From positions 13,034,995-13,098,994 of the forward strand of contig NC_134541.1 in the NCBI RefSeq assembly GCF_050624435.1: a stretch of DNA of 64,000 nt, read 5' to 3'. Below, piece by piece: positions 34,853 through 45,050 of this stretch; within the stretch, counting starts at the first letter, position 1, and each line of letters opens with the position of its first letter. The notes beneath the pieces were generated by a model. It was not told the DNA's origin, did no database searches, and was given only the letters and a program-made list of their open reading frames with translations. This DNA is from Tenrec ecaudatus. Its lineage: Eukaryota > Chordata > Mammalia > Afrosoricida > Tenrecidae. The translations under genes were made by a program, and so were the position numbers.

Positions 34853-35270
34853 CAGCGGTTCTCAACCTGTGGGTCTCGACCCCTCTGGGGGTTGAATGAC
34901 CCTTTCATAGGGGTTGCCTAAGGCCATCGGAAAACACTGCTCCTCTATTTTCTCAAGGCGGGTCCACCCACAAGCAGATATGCCCACAGACACCATGCTT
35001 CAAGACAAAATTGCATCTATCTGTCATTAGAAATAAATGTTTCATAAGATATAATTACATATTGTTTGTGATTCATCACTATGCTTTCATTATGTTCAAT
35101 TTGTAACCATGAAAAGACAGCCTGCCTATTAGATATTTACATGACGATTCATAACAGTAGCTAAATTACAGTTATGAAGTAGCAACAAAAATAATTTGAT
35201 GGTTGGGGGTCACCACAACATGAGGAACTGTCTTAAAGGGTCACGGCATGAGGAAGGTTGAGAACCACTG
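34853..35270 (+). mobile_element. SPIN (Space Invaders) hAT transposon, nonautonomous, 418 bp
   Basis: Starts CAGCGGTTCTCAACCTGTGG and ends GTTGAGAACCACTG, the known SPIN ends. The sub-terminal blocks GACCCCTCTGGGGGTTGAA and ATGGTTGGGGGTCACCACAA also match. The flanks CTTTATGT and CTTTATAG look like a slightly diverged 8-bp target duplication, as expected of hAT elements. No transposase; an internal deletion derivative. Confidence 0.92.
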
Positions 35271-35342
35271 CTTTATAGGAATAAGTACTCACCATAGCCT
35301 CTACTATGATCCCTGCTTTACCACGCTGTGCACCACGACCAC

Positions 35343-35480
35343 CACCAACAAGCTTACTGCCAAGGACTCAGTTGCACCTCATAGTGACCCTCTAGGGCAG
35401 AGTAGAACTGCTCCTGTGGGTGTCCAGGACTGTGACTCTTTGTGGGAGTAGAAAGCCTCATCTTTCTCCCCCCGTGATTT
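35343..35480 (-). mobile_element. AfroSINE 3' half
   Basis: GGGCAGAGTAGAACTGCTCC and GTGACTCTTTGTGGGAGTAG. Confidence 0.75.
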
Positions 35481-35803
35481 CGAGGCACAGTGAGGCTAAC
35501 TTGCCCTTTTGGCATAGACAGACAGTGAGAGGTAGAATTTGAATGTGTGCCCTCTGATTTCAGCACCTGTGAGTGGGTTAAGGGCGCCAAACCTCTCAGG
35601 CTCTAGCTTGGGTCACAATCACCGGGAGGGCTTGTGAAAGGGGTTGCCTAGATCTAGCTGCAATTTCTGACTTGGGCGGTCTGGGTGTGACTCCAGATAA
35701 GGGCAGATTACCTAGTAGAATAAGCAAGGATTTACTTCTGTTTACTAACCTGTAGTGAGTTTCTAGGAAACCAATATGAAACTGCTCACTCAAGATTAGT
35801 AAG

Positions 35804-36148
35804 AAAAAAGATTAAAAAAAAAAAAGATTAGAACAACATGGCTGGCCCTACTATGAGACATGATGCCCCTCAGTGACTAAGGGCGATACAGGGGACAGCA
35901 CCGGAGACACAGTGTGGGAATTGCACCTGACCTGATCCCACCACACCGAGGCAAATCACTGGGTGAGTGCAGCGGAACAGCAAGGGAATGGAGTGGCAAG
36001 GTCCCCAGGGAATGCTGAAAGTGGACTTTGGGGCCAGGGCGTGGTGCCCCAACAGACTGGACTGGAAAACTCTCCTAAGGGCCAGCAAACGATCCCTGAA
36101 CTAACTACAAGCTTTTCTCTTGTGAAAAAAAAAATAATAAAAAAATAA
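35804..36148 (+). mobile_element. Short retroposed unit related to the L1-type family
   Basis: Matches 19241-19545 (GGACAGCACCGGAGACACAG, GGAATGCTGAAAGTGGACTT) but stops after ACTACAAGCTTTTCTCTTGTG and runs into an A-rich tail. A perfect 12-bp duplication AAGATTAGTAAG flanks it at 35792-35803 and 36149-36160. It is therefore an independent insertion of a shorter RNA. Confidence 0.78.
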
Positions 36149-36160
36149 AAGATTAGTAAG

Positions 36161-36455
36161 GAGTCCTGGTGTCATGGTGGGCTTGCCAACTGCAAGGCCA
36201 GCAGTTCAAAACCATCACCCTCTCTTTGGGAGACAGATGAGGCTTTCCTTGTTTCCTTGGCCTTCTGGGTTCTCTGCCCCTGTTGAGGATTGTGAATTTG
36301 AAAGCAGGCTTTGTGTTACAGGGGCCATGGGGTTGTGGAGAAGCCTCTCTTAAGGTGGGAGTGGGGACCGAGTTTCAGTCTGAGACCCACAGGGGAAGTT
36401 CTACCCTGTTCTGCACGGTCACCAGGAGTCAGAATGGACTCAATGGCAGTATGTT
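36161..36455 (+). mobile_element. AfroSINE with about 120 bp of foreign sequence inside
   Basis: Left part GAGTCCTGGTGTCATGGTGG to about 36258, and right part from about 36380 (GAGACCCACAGGGGAAGTTC). The middle does not match the family. Confidence 0.72.
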
Positions 36456-36856
36456 GCTTTCTGGTTGAGTGGGGTTGGGAGTTAGATGCCAGCCGGACCT
36501 AGAAGTAGAAATCTTCAGTGTATCGAGAAAACCGTGAAATTGTTCCCTGCCAATTAGGAAATAAGCACAGGTGATGAGTTTCCAGTAGAAATCCCACCCT
36601 GGACGGAGCATTTACATTTCCCCAGGGCTGTGGAAGCTGCTGGCGGTTGGGGGCCACCCTCTGAGAGTCTCTGACCTACAGTATCTCCCACCCTCCTGCC
36701 GCCTCACCACGCAGAGACTGGTCTGAATATTCCACCCCACACCCTCGTGGTTTTCATTTGTTTTTTTTAAGCACTCTCACTGACAATGTCTGCAGAGAAA
36801 AGACCTGGTGAGCTATCAAATTACCAGCCTAGGAAACCTTATGGGGCAGGTCTACT

Positions 36857-36898
36857 CTGTCTGTCTGTCTGTCTGTTGTTGTTGTTGTTGTTGTTGTT
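36857..36898. repeat. (CTGT)n(TTG)n compound microsatellite
   Basis: About four CTGT units then eight GTT units, at the 5' side of an RTE 3' end. Confidence 0.9.
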
Positions 36899-37120
36899 AG
36901 GGGCCGTCCAGACACCACCCCGTCCCACATCCCCTTCACAATTGTTCTTATGTTTGAGCCCATTGTCCCAGAGTGTGGATCCATCCGGTGCAGGGCCTTC
37001 CTCTTTTTCCGCTGCCTCTGTACTTTCCCAAGCACGGTGTCCTTTCCCGGGACCTGGTCTCTCCTGATAACATGTCCAAAGTACATGCTATATGCTTGAT
37101 GAACACGTGGTGATTTGGAA
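36862..37120 (-). mobile_element. RTE (BovB-like) 3' end
   Basis: GGTCTCTCCTGATAACATGT, AGCACGGTGTCCTTTCCCGG and GTTTGAGCCCATTGTCCCAG are the standard reverse blocks of this family. A (CTGT)n(GTT)n run precedes it. Confidence 0.8.
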
Positions 37121-37555
37121 TTGACCCAACTGCACACAATGGCGAGTCCCCCTTGCTTGGCTTGCAAATATATTGCCGACCCTACCCGATCCCCACATTC
37201 ATGCTTGCTGTTTTTTCAGCAACAAGCCGCTTCATAATGTGTGTCCGATGAATAAACCTTTCCCTGCCCCTTTTCCACAATAGTCTCTTGATTTCTTTTA
37301 GACTCTGGCAGCTGCTTTCAGAATTGCCCACGCCAAGATCCACCTGGGATTCGGATAAGAGCATGGAGTGGAGCCAAAGCCCCGCCCAGGGGATTGGGCT
37401 CTTGATTTACACCGTCAAGGGAGAGTCGTGCTTTGGGGCAGCAAGGAGGTCCCTGGTGGGCCTACTAGGTGCCAGGCTGTGGTGCAGTGAAGTACTTGAT
37501 AGGGCTTTTCTAGTCTTAGTGTTGGTCATTCCCGCCGGATGATCGAGTGTGGTTG

Positions 37556-37800
37556 GTTGGTATTGGGGCCATCTAATCCGTTCTGACGCACAGCGTGCAA
37601 CACGAAGATACCCTGCCCGGTCCTGCGCTGTTTCCTCATCATTATGGCTGCGTTTGAGCCTGTTGCCGCAGTCACCAGGCCAACCCATCGCGTGGAAGGC
37701 CTTCCTCTTTTTCACTGGCCCTTTATCAAGCGCGGTGTCCTTGTCCAGGCACTGGCCTCTTCTGCTGACCTGTCCAAATAACTGGGTAGGGCTATGCAAA
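37556..37800 (-). mobile_element. RTE (BovB-like) 3' end
   Basis: GGGGCCATCTAATCCGTTCT, GAGCCTGTTGCCGCAGTCAC and AAGCGCGGTGTCCTTGTCCA appear in family order. Second of three in a 1.4-kb stretch. Confidence 0.78.
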
Positions 37801-37964
37801 TATGTTTCAGCTTTGCGAAATGTTTCAATGGGGATTTCCAAGCATTCGTGGAGGCTTGCAGTAGGTAGGGCCTGTGACGAAGAGTTGAAATGCACGAGGC
37901 ACCTCCCTACCCCTCAAACCATCCCCCCTGGACCTCACACCCCTGTCTCTCTGCCTTGTTTTGT

Positions 37965-38280
37965 TTGCTCATTAGGTGCCTTGAGACAATTCCCACTCAC
38001 AGCAATCCCATCCACAACACCAGGAAGCACTGCCCACTGCCCACTGCCCGGCCGGCCCCATCCTCACAGGCCTTGTTAGATCTGAGCCCATTGTAGAAGC
38101 CGCTGGGTCGATCCATCTCACGGAGCGCCTTCCTCCTTTCCATGGACCTTTTACTTTACCAAGTATGACATCTTTTCATTTCCTTTTTTCTTCTGATGTC
38201 CTTTTCAAGGGACTGGTCTCTCCTGATAACACGTCCAAAGTATGTATGTGCACGAAACATCGCCAACCTAGCTTCTTTTA
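37965..38280 (-). mobile_element. RTE (BovB-like) 3' end
   Basis: CTGAGCCCATTGTAGAAGCC, GGAGCGCCTTCCTCCTTTCC, and AAGGGACTGGTCTCTCCTGA with AACACGTCCAAAGTATGTA. Third of the cluster. Confidence 0.8.
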
Positions 38281-38302
38281 TTTTTTTCAAGTAAGAATGT
38301 AA

Positions 38303-38304
<2 letters not shown>

Positions 38305-38353
<49 letters not shown>
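38305..38353. repeat. (AC)n microsatellite
   Basis: About 24 AC units, the longest simple repeat here. Confidence 0.95.
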
Positions 38354-38355
<2 letters not shown>

Positions 38356-38786
38356 ATTCTATTGGGGGCTCATACAACTCTTATCACAATCCATACATCC
38401 ATCGTGTCAAGCACATTTGTACATTTGTTGCCATCTTTCTCAAAACACTGTCTTTCTACTTGAGCCCTTGGTATCAGCTCCTCATTTTTCCCCTTCCCTC
38501 CCCAGCCCTGCCCCACAAACCCTTGATAATTTATAAATTATTATTTTGTCATGTCTTACACTGTCCGACATCTCCCTTCACCCACTTTTCTGTTGTCCGT
38601 CCCCCAGGGAGGGGGTTATATGTACCCCCTTTCTACCCCACCTTCCCCTTTCCCTCCTGGTATCGCTACTCTCATTATTGGTCCTGAGGGGTTCATCTGC
38701 CCTGGATTCCCTGTTTCCAGTTCCTATCTGTATCAGTGTACATCCTCTGGTCCAGCCAGATTTGCAAGGTAGAACTGCAACACATA
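38354..38786 (-). mobile_element. L1-type 3' end
   Basis: Same family in reverse: TTGGGGGCTCATACAACTCT-like start, ATAATTTATAAATTATTATT and the CCCCCAGGGAG block. An (AC)n run sits where the A tail would be. Confidence 0.82.
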
Positions 38787-38974
38787 GTTTGATTTCTTGA
38801 CTCTGCTTCCATGAGCAGCCAGCCGTCTCTCTGCTTAAGGCCTCATGTAAAATACCTGTGGACATAAAACTAATTTCAGCCTTTTTTTTTTTTAGGATGG
38901 CAAAACGAATATGAGACCCTTGAAAATTCCCACCTGCACCACTAGGGGGCAAAAGAGCCCCGTGCACACTCACC

Positions 38975-39148
38975 TGTTTCTTGTTAATTGTCTTGGCATC
39001 CTTTCTGACTCCTGGCAATTCCATGTGCAGAGAACTGCTGTGCACAGAGAAGCAGACGACCAGGCCTTACTTTGAAGGCATCTCTGAGTGGCTTTGAACC
39101 CTCAGGCTGGTAGTCAAGTGCTTAACAGTCTGCACCACTCAGGTCTTT
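38975..39148 (-). mobile_element. SINE of an older afrotherian subfamily
   Basis: CCTTTCTGACTCCTGGCAAT, GTGGCTTTGAACCCTCAGGC, and a GTCTGCACCACTCAGG head. Diverged from the others. Confidence 0.55.
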
Positions 39149-39204
39149 ATTCTTTCTCATTTCTTTCTTGTTGGCCCTGGCCTGTTAAGGCTTACAGTGT
39201 TTCA

Positions 39205-39396
39205 GTCTCAACTCACTGCCACCGAGTCGATGCTAACTCAGAGCCATCCTATAGGACAGGGTAGAATGGCCCCTATGGGCTTCCGAGGCCATAGCTGTTT
39301 ACAGGTGTAGATAGCTCCATTTTTCTCCTGAGGGGTGGCTGGTGGTTATGAACTGCTGAACTGCAGATGTATAACCACTAAGCCACCAGCGCTCCT
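39205..39396 (-). mobile_element. AfroSINE
   Basis: CTGCCACCGAGTCGATGCTA, ATAGGACAGGGTAGAATGGC, AAGCCACCAGCGCTCC. Confidence 0.85.
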
Positions 39397-40184
39397 TTGC
39401 ATTTAGCCTAGGAAGCAAAGTCTAAAAGGATGTAGTCTAGGCTTGCGACACACTTTGACAGGGGAGACACTGCCGTGTTAAGTATTCTTTCACCCTAAGC
39501 CATCTACGTGCTAGGCATTCTGCTGGGGGCTGGGGACACAGCAGCGAATGAACAGCCTGGACCAACCTTGAACGACACTGGGGGGTGATTGCATAAACAC
39601 ACTGGTCAGCAAATCACATTTCATTAGTTGCTCTACCAGCTTACTGCTCTCACACAGTACTTTCCAGGTGATAGTTGTTTTCTCAGAAATTAATTTTTAA
39701 ATTGTGAACTAGTAATATAATATTAGTAATAGTATGTAGTATTATACTAGTAATATATCAAGCAAGGGTCAGCTGCATAACCAATACAAAAACCAATAAA
39801 GGTCTAATAAGAGCTGAAGAATGGATATAAAGAAGCCTACCATTAATCAAAGCAGGTAGTCAAATCCACGATCAAGGACACATCAGAACCCATATGTATA
39901 CTGCGCCTTGAGATGTTGGCTAACAATAGCATGCAGCCTTCCCACTTAGCAAGACATTTCGAAACTAAACATCCACAGGGAAGTGGAATGGTTGGGTCAT
40001 TCAGTCAGTGCATGCCTACTTTTTTTTAGAAACTACCAAACCAAATCCTTCCCGCCTCATTTTCCATGGCCACCACCCACGTGAGGCGGTGCTCCATGTG
40101 GTCACCAGTGTTTGCTCTTCATTCATTGCTAGTACACTGCATTGGAATTGACTGGATGGTTTTGAGTATTTGTGTGGGCATGCA

Positions 40185-40300
40185 AGGAGCCCGGTGGTGC
40201 AGTGGGGTAAGTGCTGAAGGCAAGGTGGGCAGTTTGAACCCACCTTCTTCCCTAAAGTCTTGGGAATCGAGTCGATGGGAATGGACTTGGATTCTTTTGG
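40185..40300 (+). mobile_element. AfroSINE, internally deleted
   Basis: AAGGAGCCCGGTGGTGCAGT head joined to a GGGAATCGAGTCGATGGGAA end. Confidence 0.72.
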
Positions 40301-40685
40301 CCAGTGGCTGTGCCGTGTGTCTGTGTATAATGGGATCTTATGGCTTTCATTTTCATCATGATTAACACTTTGAGCACTTACCTTTTTAATGTGAATCAGG
40401 TGGGAGGAGTTAGATATCATTTTTGCATTCAATAACTTAAACGTCTTCGCAAACCTCCAAATTGCTGCCCCATCATTGCCCCACCTCCACCCTCTCATAC
40501 AGGATATTACCTACTCTTTCACCCAAGTTAACCCCTTCTACCCTCTAGTCTGACATCAAATGAGGAAGACCAGACAAAAGGCGATGCATTTGAACTATGG
40601 TGTCGGAGAAGAATTTTGAAAATATCATGGACTGCCAAAGCCAAGAAGATCTGTCTTGGAAGAAGTACAGTCTGGATGCTCCTTA

Positions 40686-40893
40686 AAAATCAAGGATGGT
40701 AAGGGTTCATGAGGGAGAAGGGAGTGGGGAGCGAGAGGGGAAATTGAGGAGCTGATATTAAGAGCTTGAGTAGAAAGCAAATGTTTGAAGAATGATGATG
40801 GCAACAAATGTACAAATATGCTTGACACGATGGATGGATGGATGGATTGTGATAAGAATTGTGCGAGGCCCCAATAAAATGATTTTTTTTAAG
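40686..40893 (+). mobile_element. L1-type 3' end
   Basis: GGGTTCATGAGGGAGAAGGG, GATGATGGCAACAAATGTAC and GAGGCCCCAATAAAATGATT in order, then a T/A-rich tail. Plus orientation. Confidence 0.82.
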
Positions 40894-41330
40894 CGAGTAT
40901 GGCATGGCCCTGCTCAATCATCAACTTCATGAGATGATTACTGAAGGCAAGGGTGCTACAGCAAAGTGTGGTGAAGAGAGCAGATGGTGTCTGGCTGTCA
41001 CTTGAAAGTGCCTGGGGTCTTGGGGGGCTGCATTCAAACAGCCATCCAAGCAAGGAGCCAGATAAGTCCACCCAGAAGAAGCACTCCAGCCGGTGTGATC
41101 CAAAGATGACAATTACAAAATTCGAATATGGTGAAAAGTATCAGAGCTAAAATTATGAACGCCTAATTTGTAGAAGGCTGTGGAGGACAGTGGGAGCCCA
41201 GAACCCATCTGCAGAGGACCTAGTCAGAGGGAGCAGATCCACTCTAGCCAAGAGTCCTGAACAGCCTTACTATCAGGTAGAGACCACTGTAATCCCAATT
41301 ACGCAGGATCGAGCTCGGTACCGGGCCAGT
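40894..41330 (+). mobile_element. L1-type element, middle section of a diverged subfamily
   Basis: AAAGTGTGGTGAAGAGAGCA and CTGGGGTCTTGGGG match the 20.18-20.24 kb part of the longer copy, and CCAGAACCCATCTGCAGAGG matches about 20.41 kb. Divergence is higher than for other copies, and it begins immediately after the end of another tail. Confidence 0.6.
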
Positions 41331-41796
41331 TGTCCTCCTTATAGAGACGTCTTGAATGAGTACTGGGTGTATCTCTTAGCTATCCCATGACAGAAATTTC
41401 TCTCTGGTGTTTTGGATGTTGATGGGGGTCTTCTCCCTCTTACACATCATTTGTATTTTTTCCTTTTCACGAATATGAGACTCATCAATTTGTCCTGCAC
41501 TGTTTTCTTTTGGGTTTCCCAGCTGTGAGGCACAGGAGACATGGCTGAGTGATGATAACTGATACAAGGAGTTGTAGGGAATGCACGGGTGGGGGTGGGC
41601 GATGGGGAGGGGATGGTGGGAGGTGGGAGGGAGCCCTGGAACGGACCTGTTCTATTGGGCTGCATATCTAACATCGTCTCAGTACCAGGCTGTGTTAGCA
41701 ATCATGGCTATGGAGTAGGTTTGAGGTGGGAAGTTAGAGAGAGCTCTTCTACTTTTGTCGTCTTCTTTAGTAGTGCTTTGCTTATCCAGGGTTGTT

Positions 41797-41968
41797 TTTA
41801 ACTGGAAGGTCAGCAGTTTGAAGTCATCAGTGGCTCAGAAGGAGAAAGACAGGATGTTGGACCTCCGTAAAGAGTTACCGTCTCTGAAACCCCCGGGGGC
41901 AGTCCCCCCCTGCCCTGTAAGGTCGCTATGAGTTGGCCTCGACTCGATGCGGTGAGGTTTTATTTGTT
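41797..41968 (+). mobile_element. AfroSINE lacking its head
   Basis: AAGGTCAGCAGTTTGAAGTC, GTAAAGAGTTACCGTCTCTG, CTCGACTCGATGCGGTGAGG. Confidence 0.82.
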
Positions 41969-42192
41969 GCTGACATGTTTTCCTTTGTGAAGTGTCAGCT
42001 CAAGCCTTTTTGTTTGTTTTTTTAATGGGGTTGTCTTTTTAGTCTTCAACTGAGAAACGTTTAATATTTTATTTTTGTTGAGAATATATAAAGCTGGACA
42101 CTGACTCAGGGACCTGATGACGTCAATGGAGTTGCACACCCACCTCGTGTGTGTCCTTCTTCCCCCAAGAGCATAAAGTCCCTCACAAAATC

Positions 42193-42373
42193 CCCAAACC
42201 AAACTCACTCTCATCGAGTCGGTGCTGACTCATAGCAACCCCCTGTGGGTTTCCAAGGCTGTAACCATTGATGGGTATAGGAAGTTCCATCTTTCTCTTG
42301 CAGAGCTGCTGGTGGTTTTGAACTGCTGCCCGTGAGAATCGACTCGTGACCACTACACCACCTGGGCTTCCAA
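42193..42373 (-). mobile_element. AfroSINE
   Basis: CTCTCATCGAGTCGGTGCTG, GTGGGTTTCCAAGGCTGTAA, ACCTGGGCTTCC head. Confidence 0.82.
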
Positions 42374-42950
42374 TTCACAGCTAAAAGGTTTTCTTTAGTA
42401 ACAATGGCTCTGTCTCCCATAGCACTGTTGCTGTTGCTGTCTCTCTCTAACGGCACGCTTGACTTTTGTGACTGGGTTCGAGAATTCACTGCGATGGCCG
42501 CACACAAGTCACAGACCATGGTCACGATGATGGGGTTCATTAGCGAAGGTCACAGGTTGCAGTTCAGGTGAGAAATGCTTAGGATACAGTTGCTCAGTCA
42601 GGACACTTTTTCTCTGCTATACGTGCAGGCAGGTCACTCACTGGCCCTCAGCCTCTTGGCCTGGCCTTTGTCCTGCTTGGTCAATGTTACAAAGATCTTG
42701 TAGAGCTGCCAAAAATGCCCAGAGGGCATGGCACTCTGCTATAAGCTTCATCCTGTAGGCACTCAGCTCCAGCTCCGTGAATCAGCAAGCCCAGCTCCCC
42801 CAATGAAGTGCTCAGAGGCACCTAATCCACATGCCAGCCTCCTGCCCCAGAGCACTCCGCTTTACTTACTGTGGGGGCTGGGAAGTTCTCCACTCTGTTC
42901 ACGCTGCCTCCTGGTTCTGCTGCTGTTCCTGCTCCTGCTCTGCTCCTACC

Positions 42951-43153
42951 TACCAAACTCACTGCTGCTGGGTCACTTCTGACTCATGGTGGCTCTATAA
43001 CACAGGGTAGAACCTTGTCTGTGAGTTTCTGAGGCTGTCACTCTTTACAGCAGTAGAAAGCTTCATCTTTCCTCCGCTGAGCGGCTGGTGGTTCCGAAAC
43101 GCTAACCTTGAGGTTAACAGCCCAACTCATAATCCCCTAAAGACACCAGGGGT
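42951..43153 (-). mobile_element. AfroSINE
   Basis: AAACTCACTGCTGCTGGGTC, CACTCTTTACAGCAGTAGAA, TTGAGGTTAACAGCCCAACT. Confidence 0.82.
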
Positions 43154-43300
43154 CTTCGGGATCAAGAGCGTTCAATCTACAGGGATCTCAGGGCTTAAAG
43201 GGTGCATTCCACTCCTGGCTCTTCCCTCTGACTTCTCACGAGATCCTCATTTTCTGCTTCTGAGATGATTCCTTTCTTTTCTAGTTAATTGATTGTTTAA

Positions 43301-43365
43301 AAGTCATTGTCTTGGGGGCTCTTACAGTTCTTATCACAATCCATCGTGTCAAGCACGTTTGTACC
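43301..43365 (-). mobile_element. L1-type 3' end, short
   Basis: TTGGGGGCTCTTACAGTTCT and AATCCATCGTGTCAAGCACG match the tail in reverse. About 65 bp. Confidence 0.72.
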
Positions 43366-43924
43366 TAGGTTAGAGATGGCTCCTTTCATACCCACCTGGC
43401 ATAAAGGCAGGGTGAGCAGGTTGGTAATAGGAACCCTGTTTACCAGTCACTCACAGCTGAATCCTATCATCCACTCGGTGCCGCTTCCCCACACCTTCCA
43501 GCCATTTGGTGGGAGTAGCACAGGCTATGGCTTGTTGAGGCACAGCAAATCATCCTCTGCCTTGCAGCAACATAATTCGTGCAATGCTTTAAGAACACTG
43601 CTGCTATAAGAGGGTTTCCACAGGTGAGCGTTTTTAACAATCAGACGCTTATTTTCTCACAGCTTAGGTATCGGCTAGAAGCTCAGATTCAGGGCACTTG
43701 CTCAAGGAGAAAGCTTCCTTGGTCGGCTGGTTCGGGAGAAAGGTCGTCTCTTTTGAGCTTCTGTTCCTGGATGATCTACGTGCGGCCCGACATCTCTCTT
43801 CCTGGTCTCTGCCCCTGCTTGTTTGATGAGTCTCCTTTTGATCTCAAGATGGCTGTGAAACACACCTTACACTAACATGGGGCTCGTTCATATAACGAAG
43901 ACCCCCACCCTTCAAATGAACCCA

Positions 43925-43972
43925 TCTCTCGCTCACCGCCATCGAGTGGGTTCCGACTCAGCAACCCTGAGT
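43925..43972 (-). mobile_element. AfroSINE 3' tip
   Basis: TCACCGCCATCGAGTGGGTT then CCGACTCAGCAACCC. About 48 bp. Confidence 0.55.
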
Positions 43973-44449
43973 CGAGAGCCTCAGGACAGTGCATACTTTT
44001 GGGGACACAAGGCAAACCATACCACCCCTACGTGTTCTGACCCCAAGTCCTCTTCCACACACTTCTAGCACAAATACTTTTTCAACTTCTGTGGTTTCCC
44101 GATTGATATGATCAATAGCGGTTCTTTCGATGGCACACTGTAAACCTTGTTACTGTGGAAAACACTGAGCATGCACAAATGTCACGAGCGGAGATGGATG
44201 AATGCACCTGTACCGATGCCCGGCTTTCACACTTCCAGCTCACCAACTGAGTTTTCGATGCTTGAAGTCATCTCTCCAGCTGCCACCAGTATTACTTTGA
44301 AGCAAACTTGATATCTTTTGATGAACAGACATTTAAAATCTTGGTGTGGAGGTACCATCAAGGCTACCAGACCAGCACATCCTTCTGAGGTGCAAGCCCC
44401 CCTCCCCCCACCAAACTCATGCTATGTGCTTCAAGTGCCCAGGTCACTG

Positions 44450-44850
44450 CCAAATGGACCAAGGACCAGAGTCAAGTCCACCCAGATTACTGTAACATCC
44501 TCTTCTCTGCCTCCCACAGTCCCTCCTTGGTCTGGCCTCTTTCTCTCAGCTGCCGCTATCCTATCCGACTGTCTCATCCTGTCACACAGACCTCTCTCCT
44601 CCACAAGCTCACTTCTGCCTCAGGCCCTTTGCACCTACTGCCCCTTCTCTCAGATTTGTATGTGACATCTTCCGGAATCACCCACCTGGTCACCTTCCAA
44701 GGACACTGTCAGGCAACCCACATCCAACTCGGAAAGGACCTCTTTACTTTTTATTTGTCCCCTCATTTACCACCGCTCTCCCCCTCATTAGCCTGCCCAC
44801 ATTCCCCTGGTTGCTGCCCAGCTGCAGTGCTTGGCATAATGATTGGCTGG
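44450..44850 (-). mobile_element. L2 fragment, about 400 bp
   Basis: In reverse, GCCTCAGGCCCTTTGCACCT and TGCCCCTTCTCTCAGATTTG with AAGTCCACCCAGATTACTGT further 5' are L2 3' blocks. Confidence 0.75.
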
Positions 44851-45050
44851 GTGACTGGATGGATCAGGAATGGCTAGGGAGTCTGGGGAGCAACTCAGCC
44901 CTCTTATGAAGAGTCTGCCCATCCCAGTCCAACTTCACTCTTTGGAGTAGTGCAAAGGCAAGGTGTCCAGAATTGACCAGAGTCAAGTCCCAGGCAAGTT
45001 CCCCCTCGCTTGAGACTCCTTCAAGACCCCAGCCAGGCAAGCCTCTAGAG

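Noticed and set aside
37180-37320. Sequence with AATAAA and pyrimidine-rich run resembling an LTR R-U5
   Set aside because: No matching ends, TATA region or flanking duplication could be found, so I do not call it.
38305-38353. Regular repeat considered as an array of spaced repeats
   Set aside because: A plain (AC)n microsatellite, with no spacers; nothing CRISPR-like is expected or present in this genome.
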